This document shows, piece by piece, positions 45,222-53,957 of a stretch of DNA of 64,000 bases. The number at the start of each line of letters is the position of its first letter. The stretch's first letter is position 1. The notes under the pieces are model-generated. The model saw only the letters and a program-made list of their open reading frames with translations. It was not told the origin of the DNA and searched no databases. Source of the DNA: Synechococcus sp. CS-1331 (GTDB lineage: Bacteria > Cyanobacteriota > Cyanobacteriia > PCC-6307 > Cyanobiaceae); the NCBI GenBank assembly GCA_025127975.1, contig JAHLYQ010000041.1:62001-126000 (forward strand). The letters are read 5' to 3'. The position numbers were made by a program, and so were the translations under genes.

Positions 45222-46165
45222 GCGGAGTCGGCGATGAAGTAGCGCTGCTCGACCAGATCATGGAGCCGGTTGAGATCGCTTTGCAAATCGTCGATCGACT
45301 CGTGCAATCCCCCGGCGATCAGCTCGTCGATGCTGGTGTAGCTCCAGCGGGCCAGGGTGAGCCCGCTGAGGCATTCGAGCTCATCGGGGGCACCAGGCAC
45401 GGCCTGGCCCCGCACGATGCGTAGGGTTTCGTTGATGCGCTCCAGGCAGTAGCGCACCGACCGGGGAAAGATCGGATCTAGCAGCAGAAAGGCGGCCACG
45501 GCTTTCGGTTCGATCGCCTGCTGCTGGGACTGGCGGAACATCTGATAGGCCCCGGCGCTGCGCAGCAGCGAGATCCACTGCAGTTCATCCAGCACACCGC
45601 CCACCTCATCCGGGGTGGGCAACAGCAGAAAGTATTTGACATCGAGGATGCGGGTGGTCTTGTCGGCCCTCTCCAGCAGTCGGCCCAGCCGGCTGAAGTG
45701 CCAGGAGAGATCTCGGCTGAGGGTGGCATCGGTGATGCCGTAGAAGAGCTGGCAGGCCCGACGGATATCCCGCAGCCGTTCCTGGGGTTGTTGTTTCCAG
45801 AAGCCTTCGCTGTCAAGCAGGGTCCAGTAGGTGTCGTTGAGCTGCTCCCACATCTCGGTGGTGATCACGTCGCGAATCTGGCGTGCATTTTCCCGGGCGA
45901 TGGCGATGCAGTTGACCACGCTGTAGGGGTTGGCTTCTGCCCGCACCAGAAACTCCACCACCTGCTCGGGCCCGCCGGCCGGATAGAGCTCATCGAACAA
46001 CTCCCGATCGCCACTGGCATCGATCAGGGGCAGCCAGGGCTCGGCGCTGCCGGGGGGGCAGTCGAGGGCCATGGCCTCACTCACCTCGACGAAGCGGGAG
46101 ATGTTCTCAGCCCGCTCCACGTAGCGGTTGATCCAGTAGAGCGAATCGGCGACGCGGCTCAGCAT
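45206..46165 (-). CDS. Alpha-E domain protein
   Basis: A 319-residue all-helical alpha-E protein. It starts MLSRVADSLYWINRYVERAENISRFVEV, the family signature, and continues with HFSRLGRLLERADKTTRILDVKYF and FPRSVRYCLERINE. Conserved Glu and Arg residues on these helices suggest an active or binding site, but the function is unknown. It always travels with the circularly permuted ATP-grasp protein, whose stop it overlaps by 7 bases. Confidence 0.9.
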   Translation of the reverse strand: MLSRVADSLYWINRYVERAENISRFVEVSEAMALDCPPGSAEPWLPLIDASGDRELFDELYPAGGPEQVVEFLVRAEANPYSVVNCIAIARENARQIRDVITTEMWEQLNDTYWTLLDSEGFWKQQPQERLRDIRRACQLFYGITDATLSRDLSWHFSRLGRLLERADKTTRILDVKYFLLLPTPDEVGGVLDELQWISLLRSAGAYQMFRQSQQQAIEPKAVAAFLLLDPIFPRSVRYCLERINETLRIVRGQAVPGAPDELECLSGLTLARWSYTSIDELIAGGLHESIDDLQSDLNRLHDLVEQRYFIADSACVPA

Positions 46166-47598
46166 GGTTGCTCGGCCACGATCCAGGTGTCCTTGCAGCC
46201 TCCCCCCTGGGAGGAGTTCACCACCAGGGATCCCCTGCGCAGGGCCACCCGGGTGAGGCCACCGGGGCTCACCCAGGAGCCCCGGCCGCGCAGCACGTAG
46301 GGCCGCAGGTCAACGTGGCAGGGAAACAGTTCGCCCTCGCTCAACGACGGCACGGTGGAGAGCTCCAGGGTGGGCTGGGCGATGTAATTGCGCGGATCGG
46401 CCTGGATTTTGGCATCGAATTCGGCGATCTCCTCCGGACTGGCATGGGGGCCGATCAGCATGCCGTAACCGCCCGCCTCAGCCACCGCCTTGACCACCAG
46501 CTCGCCCAGGTGGGCCAGCACATAGGTCCGGTCTTCCTGGCGGGAGCAGAGGTAGGTGGGCACATTTTCGATGATCGGCTCCTCGCTGAGGTAATAGCGA
46601 ATCATCTCCGGCACGTAGGCATAGATCAGCTTGTCGTCGGCGACGCCGGTGCCGGGGGCATTGGCGATCGCCACCCGGCCGGCCCGGTAGGCCGCCATCA
46701 GGCCTCGCACCCCCAGCATTGAATCGCTGCGGAATACGGCCGGATCGAGGAAGTCGTCATCGATGCGCCGGTAGATCACATCCACCGGCTCCAGGCCGGC
46801 CGTGCTGCGCATCCACACCCGGTCGTCCTGGCAGATCAGGTCGCGACCCTCCACCAGCTGGATGCCCATCTGCTGGGCCAGGTAGCTGTGCTCGAAGTAG
46901 GCGCTGTTGAAAACCCCCGGGGTGAGCAGCACCACCTTGGGGGTATCGGTCCAGGGGGCTAGCTCCCGCAGGGTCTGCAGCAGGCGGGAGGGGTAATCGT
47001 CGATCGGTTGCACCGTGCGTCCTGAAAACAGGCTCGGGAACATCCGCTTCATCACGCGGCGATTTTCCAGGAAGTAGGCCACGCCGGAGGGGCAGCGCAG
47101 GTTGTCCTCCAGCACCCGCCAGGCTCCCTGGCCGTCGCGCACCAGATCCAGGCCGGAGATGTGGCACCAGCGGCCCAGGGGCGGCTTGAAGCCCTGCAGC
47201 TGGGGTCGCCAGCCCTGGGAGCTCTCCACGTCTTCCCTGGGGATCAGGCCATCGCGCAGGATTTGCTGGGGGCCATAGACGTCGGCCAGAAAGAGGTCTA
47301 TCGCCTCCAGGCGCTGCAGCAGGCCCTCCTCCAGCCGCTGCCAGTCGTCGTTGCTGATCAGCCGGGGCAGGGGGTCAAAGGGCAGGATCCGCTCCCCCCC
47401 CTGGCCTCCGGAATCGTTGAGGCGAAAGGTGGCCCCCAGCCTCCGCAACAGCACTCCGGCGGCGGCATGGTTGCGGTTGAGTTCGTCGAGGCCCAGCTGG
47501 CCCAGGGAGGAGACCAGGGGCCTCAGGGCGCTGCGGGGCTGGTCGGCGCCGCTGAAATATTCGTCGTAGCCCTTGTTGGGTTTGTATTCCGTGAACAT
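46159..47598 (-). CDS. Circularly permuted type 2 ATP-grasp protein
   Basis: A 479-residue protein of the circularly permuted ATP-grasp family. Typical segments are YDEYFSGADQPRSALRPL at the N-terminus, WRVLEDNLRCPSGVAYFLENR, VLLTPGVFNSAYFEHSYLAQQMGI, VDVIYRRIDDDFLDP, and VVKAVAEAGGYGMLIGPHAS with GLTRVALRRGSLVVNSSQGGGCKDTWI near the end. ATP-grasp enzymes form amide or peptide bonds through acyl phosphates, so this is the likely ligase of the operon. First gene; the promoter should be in the 106 bases before it, shared with the divergent secreted-protein gene. Confidence 0.92.
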   Translation of the reverse strand: MFTEYKPNKGYDEYFSGADQPRSALRPLVSSLGQLGLDELNRNHAAAGVLLRRLGATFRLNDSGGQGGERILPFDPLPRLISNDDWQRLEEGLLQRLEAIDLFLADVYGPQQILRDGLIPREDVESSQGWRPQLQGFKPPLGRWCHISGLDLVRDGQGAWRVLEDNLRCPSGVAYFLENRRVMKRMFPSLFSGRTVQPIDDYPSRLLQTLRELAPWTDTPKVVLLTPGVFNSAYFEHSYLAQQMGIQLVEGRDLICQDDRVWMRSTAGLEPVDVIYRRIDDDFLDPAVFRSDSMLGVRGLMAAYRAGRVAIANAPGTGVADDKLIYAYVPEMIRYYLSEEPIIENVPTYLCSRQEDRTYVLAHLGELVVKAVAEAGGYGMLIGPHASPEEIAEFDAKIQADPRNYIAQPTLELSTVPSLSEGELFPCHVDLRPYVLRGRGSWVSPGGLTRVALRRGSLVVNSSQGGGCKDTWIVAEQPC

Positions 47599-47704
47599 GG
47601 ATCACCCCCTCGACGTGGCGGGATCATGTCCAGCCGGCGGGCTTATCGCCGGTGTGTATTGATACGGAAGCCCGGCTACAGTGGCCGACCCTTTCGGCAA
47701 ATTC

Positions 47705-48181
47705 ATGCGCCCTAGCCTGTTCAACGCTGCGATCGCTGGAATTTTTGCCACCGGCGCCACCCTGGCGGCACCGGCGCTGGTCCAGGCCCAAACCTGCCAG
47801 TTCCTGGCCCCGGTGGGCGGCAATGGCACCTCCAACATCGTGCTCAAGACAGTGGGCCCGGGCAATCCTTTTGGCCGTCCGAACTGGAACACCGATTTCT
47901 TCGTGACCCAGCCCTACGCCAGCTACAAATTTTTCTTCACAGCTGACTCCTCGGTGAGTGCCACCTACCCGATCCAGGGCTATCTCAAGTTCACCGATGG
48001 CTCCAGCCTGCAGGTGATCAACGAGTCGTTCGCCCCCCAGATGGGTACGGGCCGCATGTGGGGCCCCTTCCCGGCGATTCCCGGCAAAACCGTCAGCCAG
48101 CTCAACTTCAAGATCGGTGCCAGCGCCGACCAGGCGGCCACCGGCTTCACCTATCGGATCTCCACCATGGGTTGCAATTAA
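47705..48181 (+). CDS. Small secreted protein, unknown function
   Basis: A 158-residue protein with a signal peptide (PSLFNAAIAGIFATGATLAA, cleavage probably before QTCQF). The mature part is beta-rich with two Cys (TCQF and the last but one residue of MGCN), which may form a disulphide. No family is recognised. ATG at 47705 fits the signal peptide better than the GTG at 47681. The stop codon lies in the first unit of a 15-base tandem repeat. Divergent from the ATP-grasp operon. Confidence 0.7.
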   Translation: MRPSLFNAAIAGIFATGATLAAPALVQAQTCQFLAPVGGNGTSNIVLKTVGPGNPFGRPNWNTDFFVTQPYASYKFFFTADSSVSATYPIQGYLKFTDGSSLQVINESFAPQMGTGRMWGPFPAIPGKTVSQLNFKIGASADQAATGFTYRISTMGCN

Positions 48182-48230
48182 CTGCGTTGCAACTAACTGC
48201 GTTGCAACTAACTGCGTTGCAACTAACCGC
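48171..48230. repeat. Four 15-base tandem repeats spanning two convergent stop codons
   Basis: Four near-identical units (consensus GTTGCAACTAACTGC) run from 48171 to 48230. The TAA of the secreted-protein gene lies in unit one, and the TAG of pabC (48223-48225, minus strand) lies in unit four. There are no spacers, so it is not a CRISPR array. Confidence 0.9.
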
Positions 48231-49110
48231 AGGGGCGATCGGGCAGGAGTAGTTGGCGCCAGAACCTTTCGGGCTGCTGGCCGGGCTGCTGGCCGCAGCT
48301 CGCCAGGGGCACCGCGCCCAGGTGGCTGATCGGCCGGCAGCCGAGGCTGTTGATCAACCAGGCCGCCCCAGCCCCGAGCAGATCCTGCTCCCCGATCAGG
48401 GCCTCCGCCACCAGCCCCCGCTCCAGGGCCCGCCGCCGCATCACCCCCGGCAGGCAGCCGCTGCTCAGCGGTGGGGTGATCCAGCTGTCCCCTCGCCACA
48501 CCAGCAGGTTGGCGGTGGTGCCGCAGCAGATGCCCCCGGCGGAGCTGGGCAGCAGGGCATCGTCGGCGCCGGCGGCGCGGGCCTGGCGGCGGGCCTGGAT
48601 CGAGGCCCCATAGGCGAAGCTCTTGCAGCGGCTCAGCAGGCTGGTGGCGCTGCGGGTTTCGGTGGGGCTGACGATCACCCGCAGCGGCGCGAAGCAGGGC
48701 TCGATGGCGCTGAGCTGCAGCCAGAAGCGGGGCTCGTCGTTGTCGGCCAGGTCGATCCCCCGGCTGGTGCTGCCCCGGCTCCAGTTGAGCCGCAGGGCGC
48801 CGCTGCTGCCCAGGGCCGTGCCGATGCCGCTGCGGGCGGTGGCTGCGCCCAGGAGGCTCTCCACGGTCGCTGCCCCCGGTGGCGGTGGTAGCCCCAGCAG
48901 GGCCGCCGAGCCCTGCCAGCGCTCCAGATGCTCCGCCAGCAGCCAGGCGCGGCCGGCCTCCACCAGCACCGTTTCAAACAGGCCGTCGGCCAGCAGCAGG
49001 CCCCGATCGTCGAGCGGTATGGCCAGGTCAGCGGGGCTGCCCCAGCAACCATGCCCCGAGCGATCCCCCAGCCAGGCAATCGCGGCGGCCATGGGCTGGG
49101 GGCGATTCAC
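48223..49110 (-). CDS. pabC: Aminotransferase class IV, probable aminodeoxychorismate lyase
   Basis: A 295-residue PLP enzyme of fold type IV. Motifs include LADGLFETVLVEAGRAWLLAEHLERW near the N-terminus, SLLSRCKSFAYGASIQARRQAR with the PLP lysine (KSFAYG), and DDALLPSSAGGICCGTTANLLVW. As it overlaps pabB by 4 bases (GTGA), it very likely releases p-aminobenzoate from aminodeoxychorismate for folate. Starts with GTG. Confidence 0.88.
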   Translation of the reverse strand: MNRPQPMAAAIAWLGDRSGHGCWGSPADLAIPLDDRGLLLADGLFETVLVEAGRAWLLAEHLERWQGSAALLGLPPPPGAATVESLLGAATARSGIGTALGSSGALRLNWSRGSTSRGIDLADNDEPRFWLQLSAIEPCFAPLRVIVSPTETRSATSLLSRCKSFAYGASIQARRQARAAGADDALLPSSAGGICCGTTANLLVWRGDSWITPPLSSGCLPGVMRRRALERGLVAEALIGEQDLLGAGAAWLINSLGCRPISHLGAVPLASCGQQPGQQPERFWRQLLLPDRPCG

Positions 49111-50444
49111 GCCAGGGCCTCCAGCAGCGGTTGTAGTTTCCAGCCCAGCTCCTCGGCTTCGGCGGCGGGATCGGAGTCGGCCACGATGCCGCAGCCGGCG
49201 TGGGCCCGTAGGCGCTGGCCGCGCAGCAGCAGCGAGCGGATCAGGATGCTGCTGTCGAACTGCCCGTCGGCCCCCAGCCGGAAGAGCGAGCCGCAGTAGG
49301 GCCCCCGGGGTACCGGCTCCAGGCCGTGCAGCCGCTGGCAGGCCCGGATTTTTGGGGCCCCGGTGATCGAGCCCCCCGGCCAGCAGGCCCTCAGCAGGTC
49401 AATGGCGCTCAGCCCATCGCCCAGCTGGCCCCGCACTACCGAGGTGAGGTGGTGCACCTGGCGATAACTTTCCAGCCCCACCAGCTGGGGCACCTGGATC
49501 GAGCCTGGCTGGCACACCCGCCCCAGGTCGTTGCGCAGTAGGTCCACGATCATCACGTTCTCAGCCCGGTCCTTGGCACTGGTGACAAGGTCGGCGGCGG
49601 CATCGGCATCGGCCTCGGGGTGCTGGTGGCGGGGCCGGGTGCCCTTGATCGGCCGCGTCTCCACCTGCCCCGTCCTATCCAGCCGCAGGAACCGTTCCGG
49701 GGAGGCCGAGAGCACCGCCTCACCAGCCGCCGCCGCTCCGGCGATCGCCAGGCCACCGAAGGGTGCGGCGCAGCTGCGGCGCAGGCGGCCGTAGAGCTCC
49801 AGGGGATCGGCGGGGTTCGCCAGTTGCTGCTCGCAGCAGGCGGTGAGGTTGGCTTGGAAAAGATCGCCGCTGGCGATCCAGGCCAACACTTGCTCCACCT
49901 GATCGGCGAAGCGCTCGGGGGGGGTGTGCCAGTGCCAGGAGGCTGGCGCGATCGCGGTTGGCGGTTGGCTCGCTGGCGGGGCGCCCAGATCAAGCCGCTC
50001 CAGCAGGGCGGCAAAGCTGCTCAGCCGCCCTGGATCCTGGCCCTCGAGCCATTGCCTCTGGCTGGGGTGGTCGATCACCAGCACCGGGTCGTGGCAGGCG
50101 GCCCAGAGCAGGGCCATGTCGGGGGATTGCCAGTGGGGTGCGGGCTCCACCCAGGCCCCGGCTTCGTAGCTGAGCCAGCCCATCCAGTGGCCGCCGCCCG
50201 CCGCCAGATCGGCCAGCAGCGCAAATGGATCCCTGGCTCCGGCCTCCCCCGGTAGGCCGCGGCAGATGCGCTGCTCTAGGGGCGCCAGGCCGAGGCGGCT
50301 GCAGGGGCCCTGGGCGCTGCCATCGCTATCGAGCCACACCAGACCCTCCCTGCCCAGCTCGGCGGCCAGGGCTTGCACCAGGGGCCAGGGATCCCGCCAG
50401 GGCAGGGGGTGATGCAGGGGCTCGCGGTGGCGGGGCGGGCTCAT
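49107..50444 (-). CDS. pabB: Aminodeoxychorismate synthase component I
   Basis: A 445-residue chorismate-binding enzyme. The C-terminal core has [59 protein letters not shown] and [15 protein letters not shown], with the PIKGT segment pointing to PabB or TrpE; the neighbouring pabC favours PabB. The glutamine amidotransferase partner (PabA) is not in the window. ATG at 50444 overlaps the queC stop (ATGA). Confidence 0.92.
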   Translation of the reverse strand: MSPPRHREPLHHPLPWRDPWPLVQALAAELGREGLVWLDSDGSAQGPCSRLGLAPLEQRICRGLPGEAGARDPFALLADLAAGGGHWMGWLSYEAGAWVEPAPHWQSPDMALLWAACHDPVLVIDHPSQRQWLEGQDPGRLSSFAALLERLDLGAPPASQPPTAIAPASWHWHTPPERFADQVEQVLAWIASGDLFQANLTACCEQQLANPADPLELYGRLRRSCAAPFGGLAIAGAAAAGEAVLSASPERFLRLDRTGQVETRPIKGTRPRHQHPEADADAAADLVTSAKDRAENVMIVDLLRNDLGRVCQPGSIQVPQLVGLESYRQVHHLTSVVRGQLGDGLSAIDLLRACWPGGSITGAPKIRACQRLHGLEPVPRGPYCGSLFRLGADGQFDSSILIRSLLLRGQRLRAHAGCGIVADSDPAAEAEELGWKLQPLLEALA

Positions 50445-51178
50445 ACCCCGGCTGCCAGCAGGGCGGCATCGCGGATGCGGCAGCTGTCGCACACGCCGCA
50501 GGGCCGCTCGCCGCCCTCGTAGCAGCTCCAGGTGCGCTCGATCGGTACGCCCAGCCGCCGGGCCTCTTGCACGATCCGGGTTTTGCTCCAGCTCACCAGG
50601 GGTGCCCAGAGCTGGGCCGCGCGGCCTTCACGGCCGGCCTTGCTGGCCAGCTCAGCCAGGGTCTGGAAGGCTTCGAGGTAGTCGGGGCGGCAGTCGGGGT
50701 AGCCGGAGTAGTCGACAGCATTTACGCCCAGCACCAGCTTCTGGGCGCCGCGGGCCTCAGCCAGGCTCAGCGCCAAGGCGATGAACACGGTGTTGCGACC
50801 CGGCACGTAGGTGCTCGGGATCACGCCCGCCTCAACCCCGGCGCTCGGCACGGCGATGGCGGTGTCGGTGAGGGCGGAGCCACCCCAAGCGGCCAGGTTG
50901 ACGGCGATGGTGTGGTGTTCAGCCAGTCCCAGCAGCTGGGCCAGTTCGGCGGCGGCCTGCAGTTCGCGGCGATGGCGCTGGCCGTAATCCAGCGACAGCC
51001 CGATCACCCGATAACCGGCTTCGATCGCCAGGGCCGCGGCGGTGGCTGAATCCAGGCCGCCGGAGAGCAGAGCGATCGCAAGGGGTGGGGCAGATGGGGC
51101 TATGGGGCTGGCGATGGCGTTAGGGAGCTTGTACAGAAGTACATCTTCCCCAATGCCAGCGCCGCTTGCTGCCGCCAC
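50441..51178 (-). CDS. queC: 7-cyano-7-deazaguanine synthase QueC
   Basis: A 245-residue PP-loop enzyme converting 7-carboxy-7-deazaguanine to preQ0 for queuosine in tRNA. The ATP loop is [50 protein letters not shown] is a family block; four Cys in [15 protein letters not shown] bind zinc. No ATG is available near the family start: the GTG at 51178 is chosen, since longer forms would run into the divergent ecotin-like gene. First gene of queC-pabB-pabC; both pathways use GTP- or pterin-related precursors. Confidence 0.92.
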   Translation of the reverse strand: MAAASGAGIGEDVLLYKLPNAIASPIAPSAPPLAIALLSGGLDSATAAALAIEAGYRVIGLSLDYGQRHRRELQAAAELAQLLGLAEHHTIAVNLAAWGGSALTDTAIAVPSAGVEAGVIPSTYVPGRNTVFIALALSLAEARGAQKLVLGVNAVDYSGYPDCRPDYLEAFQTLAELASKAGREGRAAQLWAPLVSWSKTRIVQEARRLGVPIERTWSCYEGGERPCGVCDSCRIRDAALLAAGV

Positions 51179-51205
51179 GATGGCCCCAACCGTGCATTTG
51201 GGGAT

Positions 51206-51724
51206 ATGGATTTGGCCAGGGGCATCAAAAACGTGGCGTTTGCTTTGCTGCTCGCTGCGGCGCCCGTCTCGGCGGTACCCCGGCTCGATCTCTCGAGCCA
51301 TCCCAAAGCTGCCGCCGGCGATCGCCGCTGGGTGATCCAGCTGCCGGGGGTGCTGCCCCCCCAGGCCGATCCCGCGCTGTCAACCAACCCCGCCGACTGG
51401 CGGGTGCAGCTGATCGTGGGTCAGATGGTGGAGCTCGATTGCAACCGCCAGACCTTTGGCGGCAAGCTGCGGCCGCTGAAGCCAGCCCAGCCGGGCGGCC
51501 CCCTGCTCTATCGGGTCACCGATGTGGGGCAGCTGGCCTCCACCCGCATGGCTTGCCCGCCGGATCAGCCCCGGCGCCGCGCCTTTGTGCCGATGGCTGG
51601 CAAGGCCTTTGTGGTGCCCTACAACGCCAGCCAACCGATCGTGGTCGATGCGCCCCGGCCGCTGGAGCTGCGCTGGCGGCTGTGGAAGGCCGAGGTCCAA
51701 GAGCGGCCGGCTCGCCTGCAGTGA
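51206..51724 (+). CDS. eco: Ecotin-like serine protease inhibitor, periplasmic
   Basis: A 172-residue protein with a signal peptide ([18 protein letters not shown], cut before VPRLDL). The mature part follows ecotin throughout: [56 protein letters not shown] and [11 protein letters not shown]. Cys79 and Cys117 correspond to the ecotin disulphide. The reactive-site loop reads S-T-R-M-A-C, placing Arg114 at P1 where enteric ecotin has Met, which predicts preference for trypsin-like proteases. Divergent from queC and directly abutting the convergent queE stop. Confidence 0.88.
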   Translation: MDLARGIKNVAFALLLAAAPVSAVPRLDLSSHPKAAAGDRRWVIQLPGVLPPQADPALSTNPADWRVQLIVGQMVELDCNRQTFGGKLRPLKPAQPGGPLLYRVTDVGQLASTRMACPPDQPRRRAFVPMAGKAFVVPYNASQPIVVDAPRPLELRWRLWKAEVQERPARLQ

Positions 51725-52372
51725 TCAGCGCAGCCCCAGCCACTTGTGGCTCTGGAGGCTGAGCCGCCACTCGGGATGCCGCAGCACGTGGGCCGTGGCC
51801 AGGGCCTGGCCGCTCTGGGAGTCCCAGCCCGGCTGCAGTAGCAGCGCCGGCTGGTTGCCAGCGGCGCGCAAGCCCTTCGCCGCTGCCGCCATGGCTTCGG
51901 CGAAGGCCAGATCGCCGGCCCCGTGAACCACCACCTTGAGTTCGTGGCAGCTCGCCAGCAGCTCGGTTGTGGGCGGCCGGTGGGATTTGGGTGAGAGGGT
52001 GATCCAGTTGAAGCGGCCGCTCAGGGGATCGACGCCGCTGGTCTCCAGGTGCAGGGGCAGGCCGCTGCTGGCGAGGGCGGCGCAGAGGGCGGTGAGCTCG
52101 TGGTGCAGGGGTTCACCGCCGGTGACAACCACAAAGGCCGCCCCTGCTGCTGAAGCTGAGGCGGCTTCGGCTGCCAGCTCGGCCAGGGGGCGCAGGGGGT
52201 GGGGCGCCGCGGCCCAGGAATGCTTGGTGTCGCACCAGCTGCAGCCCACGCCGCAGCCCGCCAGGCGGACGAAGAAGGCGCTGCGGCCGGCGTGGATTCC
52301 CTCCCCCTGGAGGGAGTGGAAGGTTTCCACCACCGGGAGGTGCGGGGACGGGCCTGCAACGGAGGGCGACAT
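51725..52372 (-). CDS. queE: 7-carboxy-7-deazaguanine synthase QueE
   Basis: A 215-residue small radical SAM enzyme of queuosine synthesis acting before QueC. The cluster ligands are Cys40, Cys44 and Cys47 (AGCGVGCSWCDTKHSW), preceded by VVETFHSLQGEGIHAGRSAFFVRL and followed by VVVTGGEPLHHEL and HLETSGVDPL. It is a transcription unit separate from queC, 0 bases from the ecotin-like stop. Confidence 0.93.
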   Translation of the reverse strand: MSPSVAGPSPHLPVVETFHSLQGEGIHAGRSAFFVRLAGCGVGCSWCDTKHSWAAAPHPLRPLAELAAEAASASAAGAAFVVVTGGEPLHHELTALCAALASSGLPLHLETSGVDPLSGRFNWITLSPKSHRPPTTELLASCHELKVVVHGAGDLAFAEAMAAAAKGLRAAGNQPALLLQPGWDSQSGQALATAHVLRHPEWRLSLQSHKWLGLR

Positions 52373-52545
52373 CGAGAGAGAGTGCCAGGAAGGCGCCGAC
52401 GCTCAAGCTGCGGCAGGTGGTCTGATTATCAGCGACGGGGAGATTGGGAGCTGGGCAGGGCCACCGCGTCGCAAGCTGTTCCCGAGTGATTGGGACCACT
52501 TCATTTCGATGACACGTTGCCAATGGGATCTCAGCTGGTTCAGCG

Positions 52546-53121
52546 TCAAGTGAGAAATGCCGTCGCCCAGCCAGGCAAGGGATCCTGCTGAACCATGCAT
52601 ATTCCATCGCTGATCGAGAACACGGGCTGGAACGGATCCAGAGCGGAGGAATTGTCATAGACCTGAAGCACATCCACCAGTGGGATGGCGTCCTGCACCT
52701 GCTCCAGCAGGCGTGGGATGCGGCTGATCACCTTGTCTGCCGGCACCGAATGGCCGCCTTCACTGACACGGCAGGCGATGCGTGCCTGGTTGAGTTCCGC
52801 CGACTCCAGATGAATCAGCACCAGGATCACCTGATAGCCAAGCGCTTTGGCACGGGCGATGAAATCGATCTTGGAGGGATGGGAAAACACCGTTTCAAAG
52901 CAGAAGCTCACGCCGTCCTGCAGCAACCGAAGCCGTTGCCGCTCCGCCAGCTGGGCGGCCTCGTAGCTGTGGGCTTCCGGATCGTCTGCGAAGGCGGCCC
53001 TGGCCAGCAGATCGGCATTCACGAATGGCAGACCGAGGGGCTGGAGCAGCAGTCGAAAGAAGGTGCTCTTGCCGGCCCCATTGCCGCCCACCAGCATCCA
53101 CAACTGAGGCCGCTCGCTCAA
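52546..53121 (-). CDS. Zeta-toxin-like P-loop kinase
   Basis: A 191-residue protein with Walker A GGNGAGKSTFFRLL (residues 12-25), PFVNADLLARAAF and SFCFETVFSHPSKIDFI, the arrangement of zeta-toxin / UDP-GlcNAc kinase-like ATPases. Zeta toxins phosphorylate cell-wall precursors. The gene begins inside the last codons of its partner (4-base overlap), consistent with a toxin-antitoxin pair, though the antitoxin is not an epsilon protein. Confidence 0.8.
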   Translation of the reverse strand: MSERPQLWMLVGGNGAGKSTFFRLLLQPLGLPFVNADLLARAAFADDPEAHSYEAAQLAERQRLRLLQDGVSFCFETVFSHPSKIDFIARAKALGYQVILVLIHLESAELNQARIACRVSEGGHSVPADKVISRIPRLLEQVQDAIPLVDVLQVYDNSSALDPFQPVFSISDGICMVQQDPLPGWATAFLT

Positions 53122-53534
53122 CGGGTGGTTGGATAGCAGGGATGGAAGACGCCGCCGCTGAAGCTGCCGGTGCTGCGGCTGCCATCGCTGTTGATCCGCT
53201 CCAGATAGCCGGGATGGCGGCTGGAGGCCTGGTAGCGCACAGCGACGGAGCTCACTGAGGCCGAAAGGCTGCCGTTGTCGCGCGCGACTTCCAGGGCAGC
53301 AACCACCTGCTCTGGATCCACCCTCGCCGCCCGCACCGGTTCGAGCTTCAGGCGTGCCAGGCCGGTCTTCACCTCCAGCAACCGCTCCGGATCCAGCATT
53401 CCCGCCACGTCACGCCCGAGGGCGGCCCAATACTCCACCTGCTGGGCGGCACTGCGCTGGTGCAGAGAGCCTGCCAGCGCCGCACTGCGCATCAGCTCCT
53501 CCTGAAGTCGCACGGGGGAGGCGGATTTCGCCAT
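53118..53534 (-). CDS. ParD-like antitoxin candidate
   Basis: A 138-residue protein beginning MAKSASPVRLQEELMRSAALAGSLHQRSAAQQVEYWAALG, an RHH-like segment resembling ParD-like antitoxins. The C-terminal part (YQASSRHPGYLERINSDGSRSTGSFSGGVFHPCY) is basic and beta-rich. It sits upstream of and overlaps the zeta-like toxin, and an 8-base-arm inverted repeat lies 32 bases before its start. Antitoxin role is inferred from this arrangement. Confidence 0.72.
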   Translation of the reverse strand: MAKSASPVRLQEELMRSAALAGSLHQRSAAQQVEYWAALGRDVAGMLDPERLLEVKTGLARLKLEPVRAARVDPEQVVAALEVARDNGSLSASVSSVAVRYQASSRHPGYLERINSDGSRSTGSFSGGVFHPCYPTTR

Positions 53535-53957
53535 GGACGACCCTCAGACCCAATCACCAAATGCAGCGTAGCAGTCTGCTACGCGAAGACATAGTGGAGG
53601 CCTGGTGTGCGTTGTTTGGCGCGAGCGCTTCCTGGCTGAGATCGACCTCGCCCAGGTGGCCGGGCTGAAGGCAATCTGTACTCGCTGGCGCTATGGCGCC
53701 AACCGGCCTTATGCAACCCGCTCTTTTCGTACCACTCAGCGGATTGAGGCGTCCAGCTCTGCAGGTGCTGCCTCATCATGTCGCAGAGGGCGCGGATCAC
53801 CTGCTGGGTGTCTCAGTTGCCGGGTGTGAAGTGAGATGTTTACAGCCTTAGCGAAGGATGATCCCTGAAAACGTCAGTGGAACTTGCTGGCACTGCAAAC
53901 GATTGCGGTGGTGATTATCCGGAATAATGTCCAGCGCAAAGCCGGCGGCAATGAAAA
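53535..53957. other. Intergenic stretch without recognisable gene
   Basis: Apart from the inverted repeat at 53566-53584, these 423 bases hold only short frames. One on the minus strand (53579-53800) includes a plausible helical stretch (MMRQHLQSWTPQSAEWYEKSGL) and may be the remnant of a lost gene, but no family is recognised. Confidence 0.3.
53566..53584. promoter_or_regulatory. Inverted repeat, likely operator of the zeta-type pair
   Basis: GCGTAGCA and TGCTACGC flank three bases, a perfect 8-base-arm repeat 32 bases upstream of the antitoxin ATG. This fits autorepression by an RHH antitoxin. Confidence 0.55.

Noticed and set aside
48171..48230. CRISPR array
   Set aside because: Units are directly adjacent with no spacers and only 15 bases long.
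53605..53829. 74-codon plus-strand gene upstream of the zeta-type pair
   Set aside because: Arg/Ser-rich composition without family pattern; the region seems to be intergenic or decayed.
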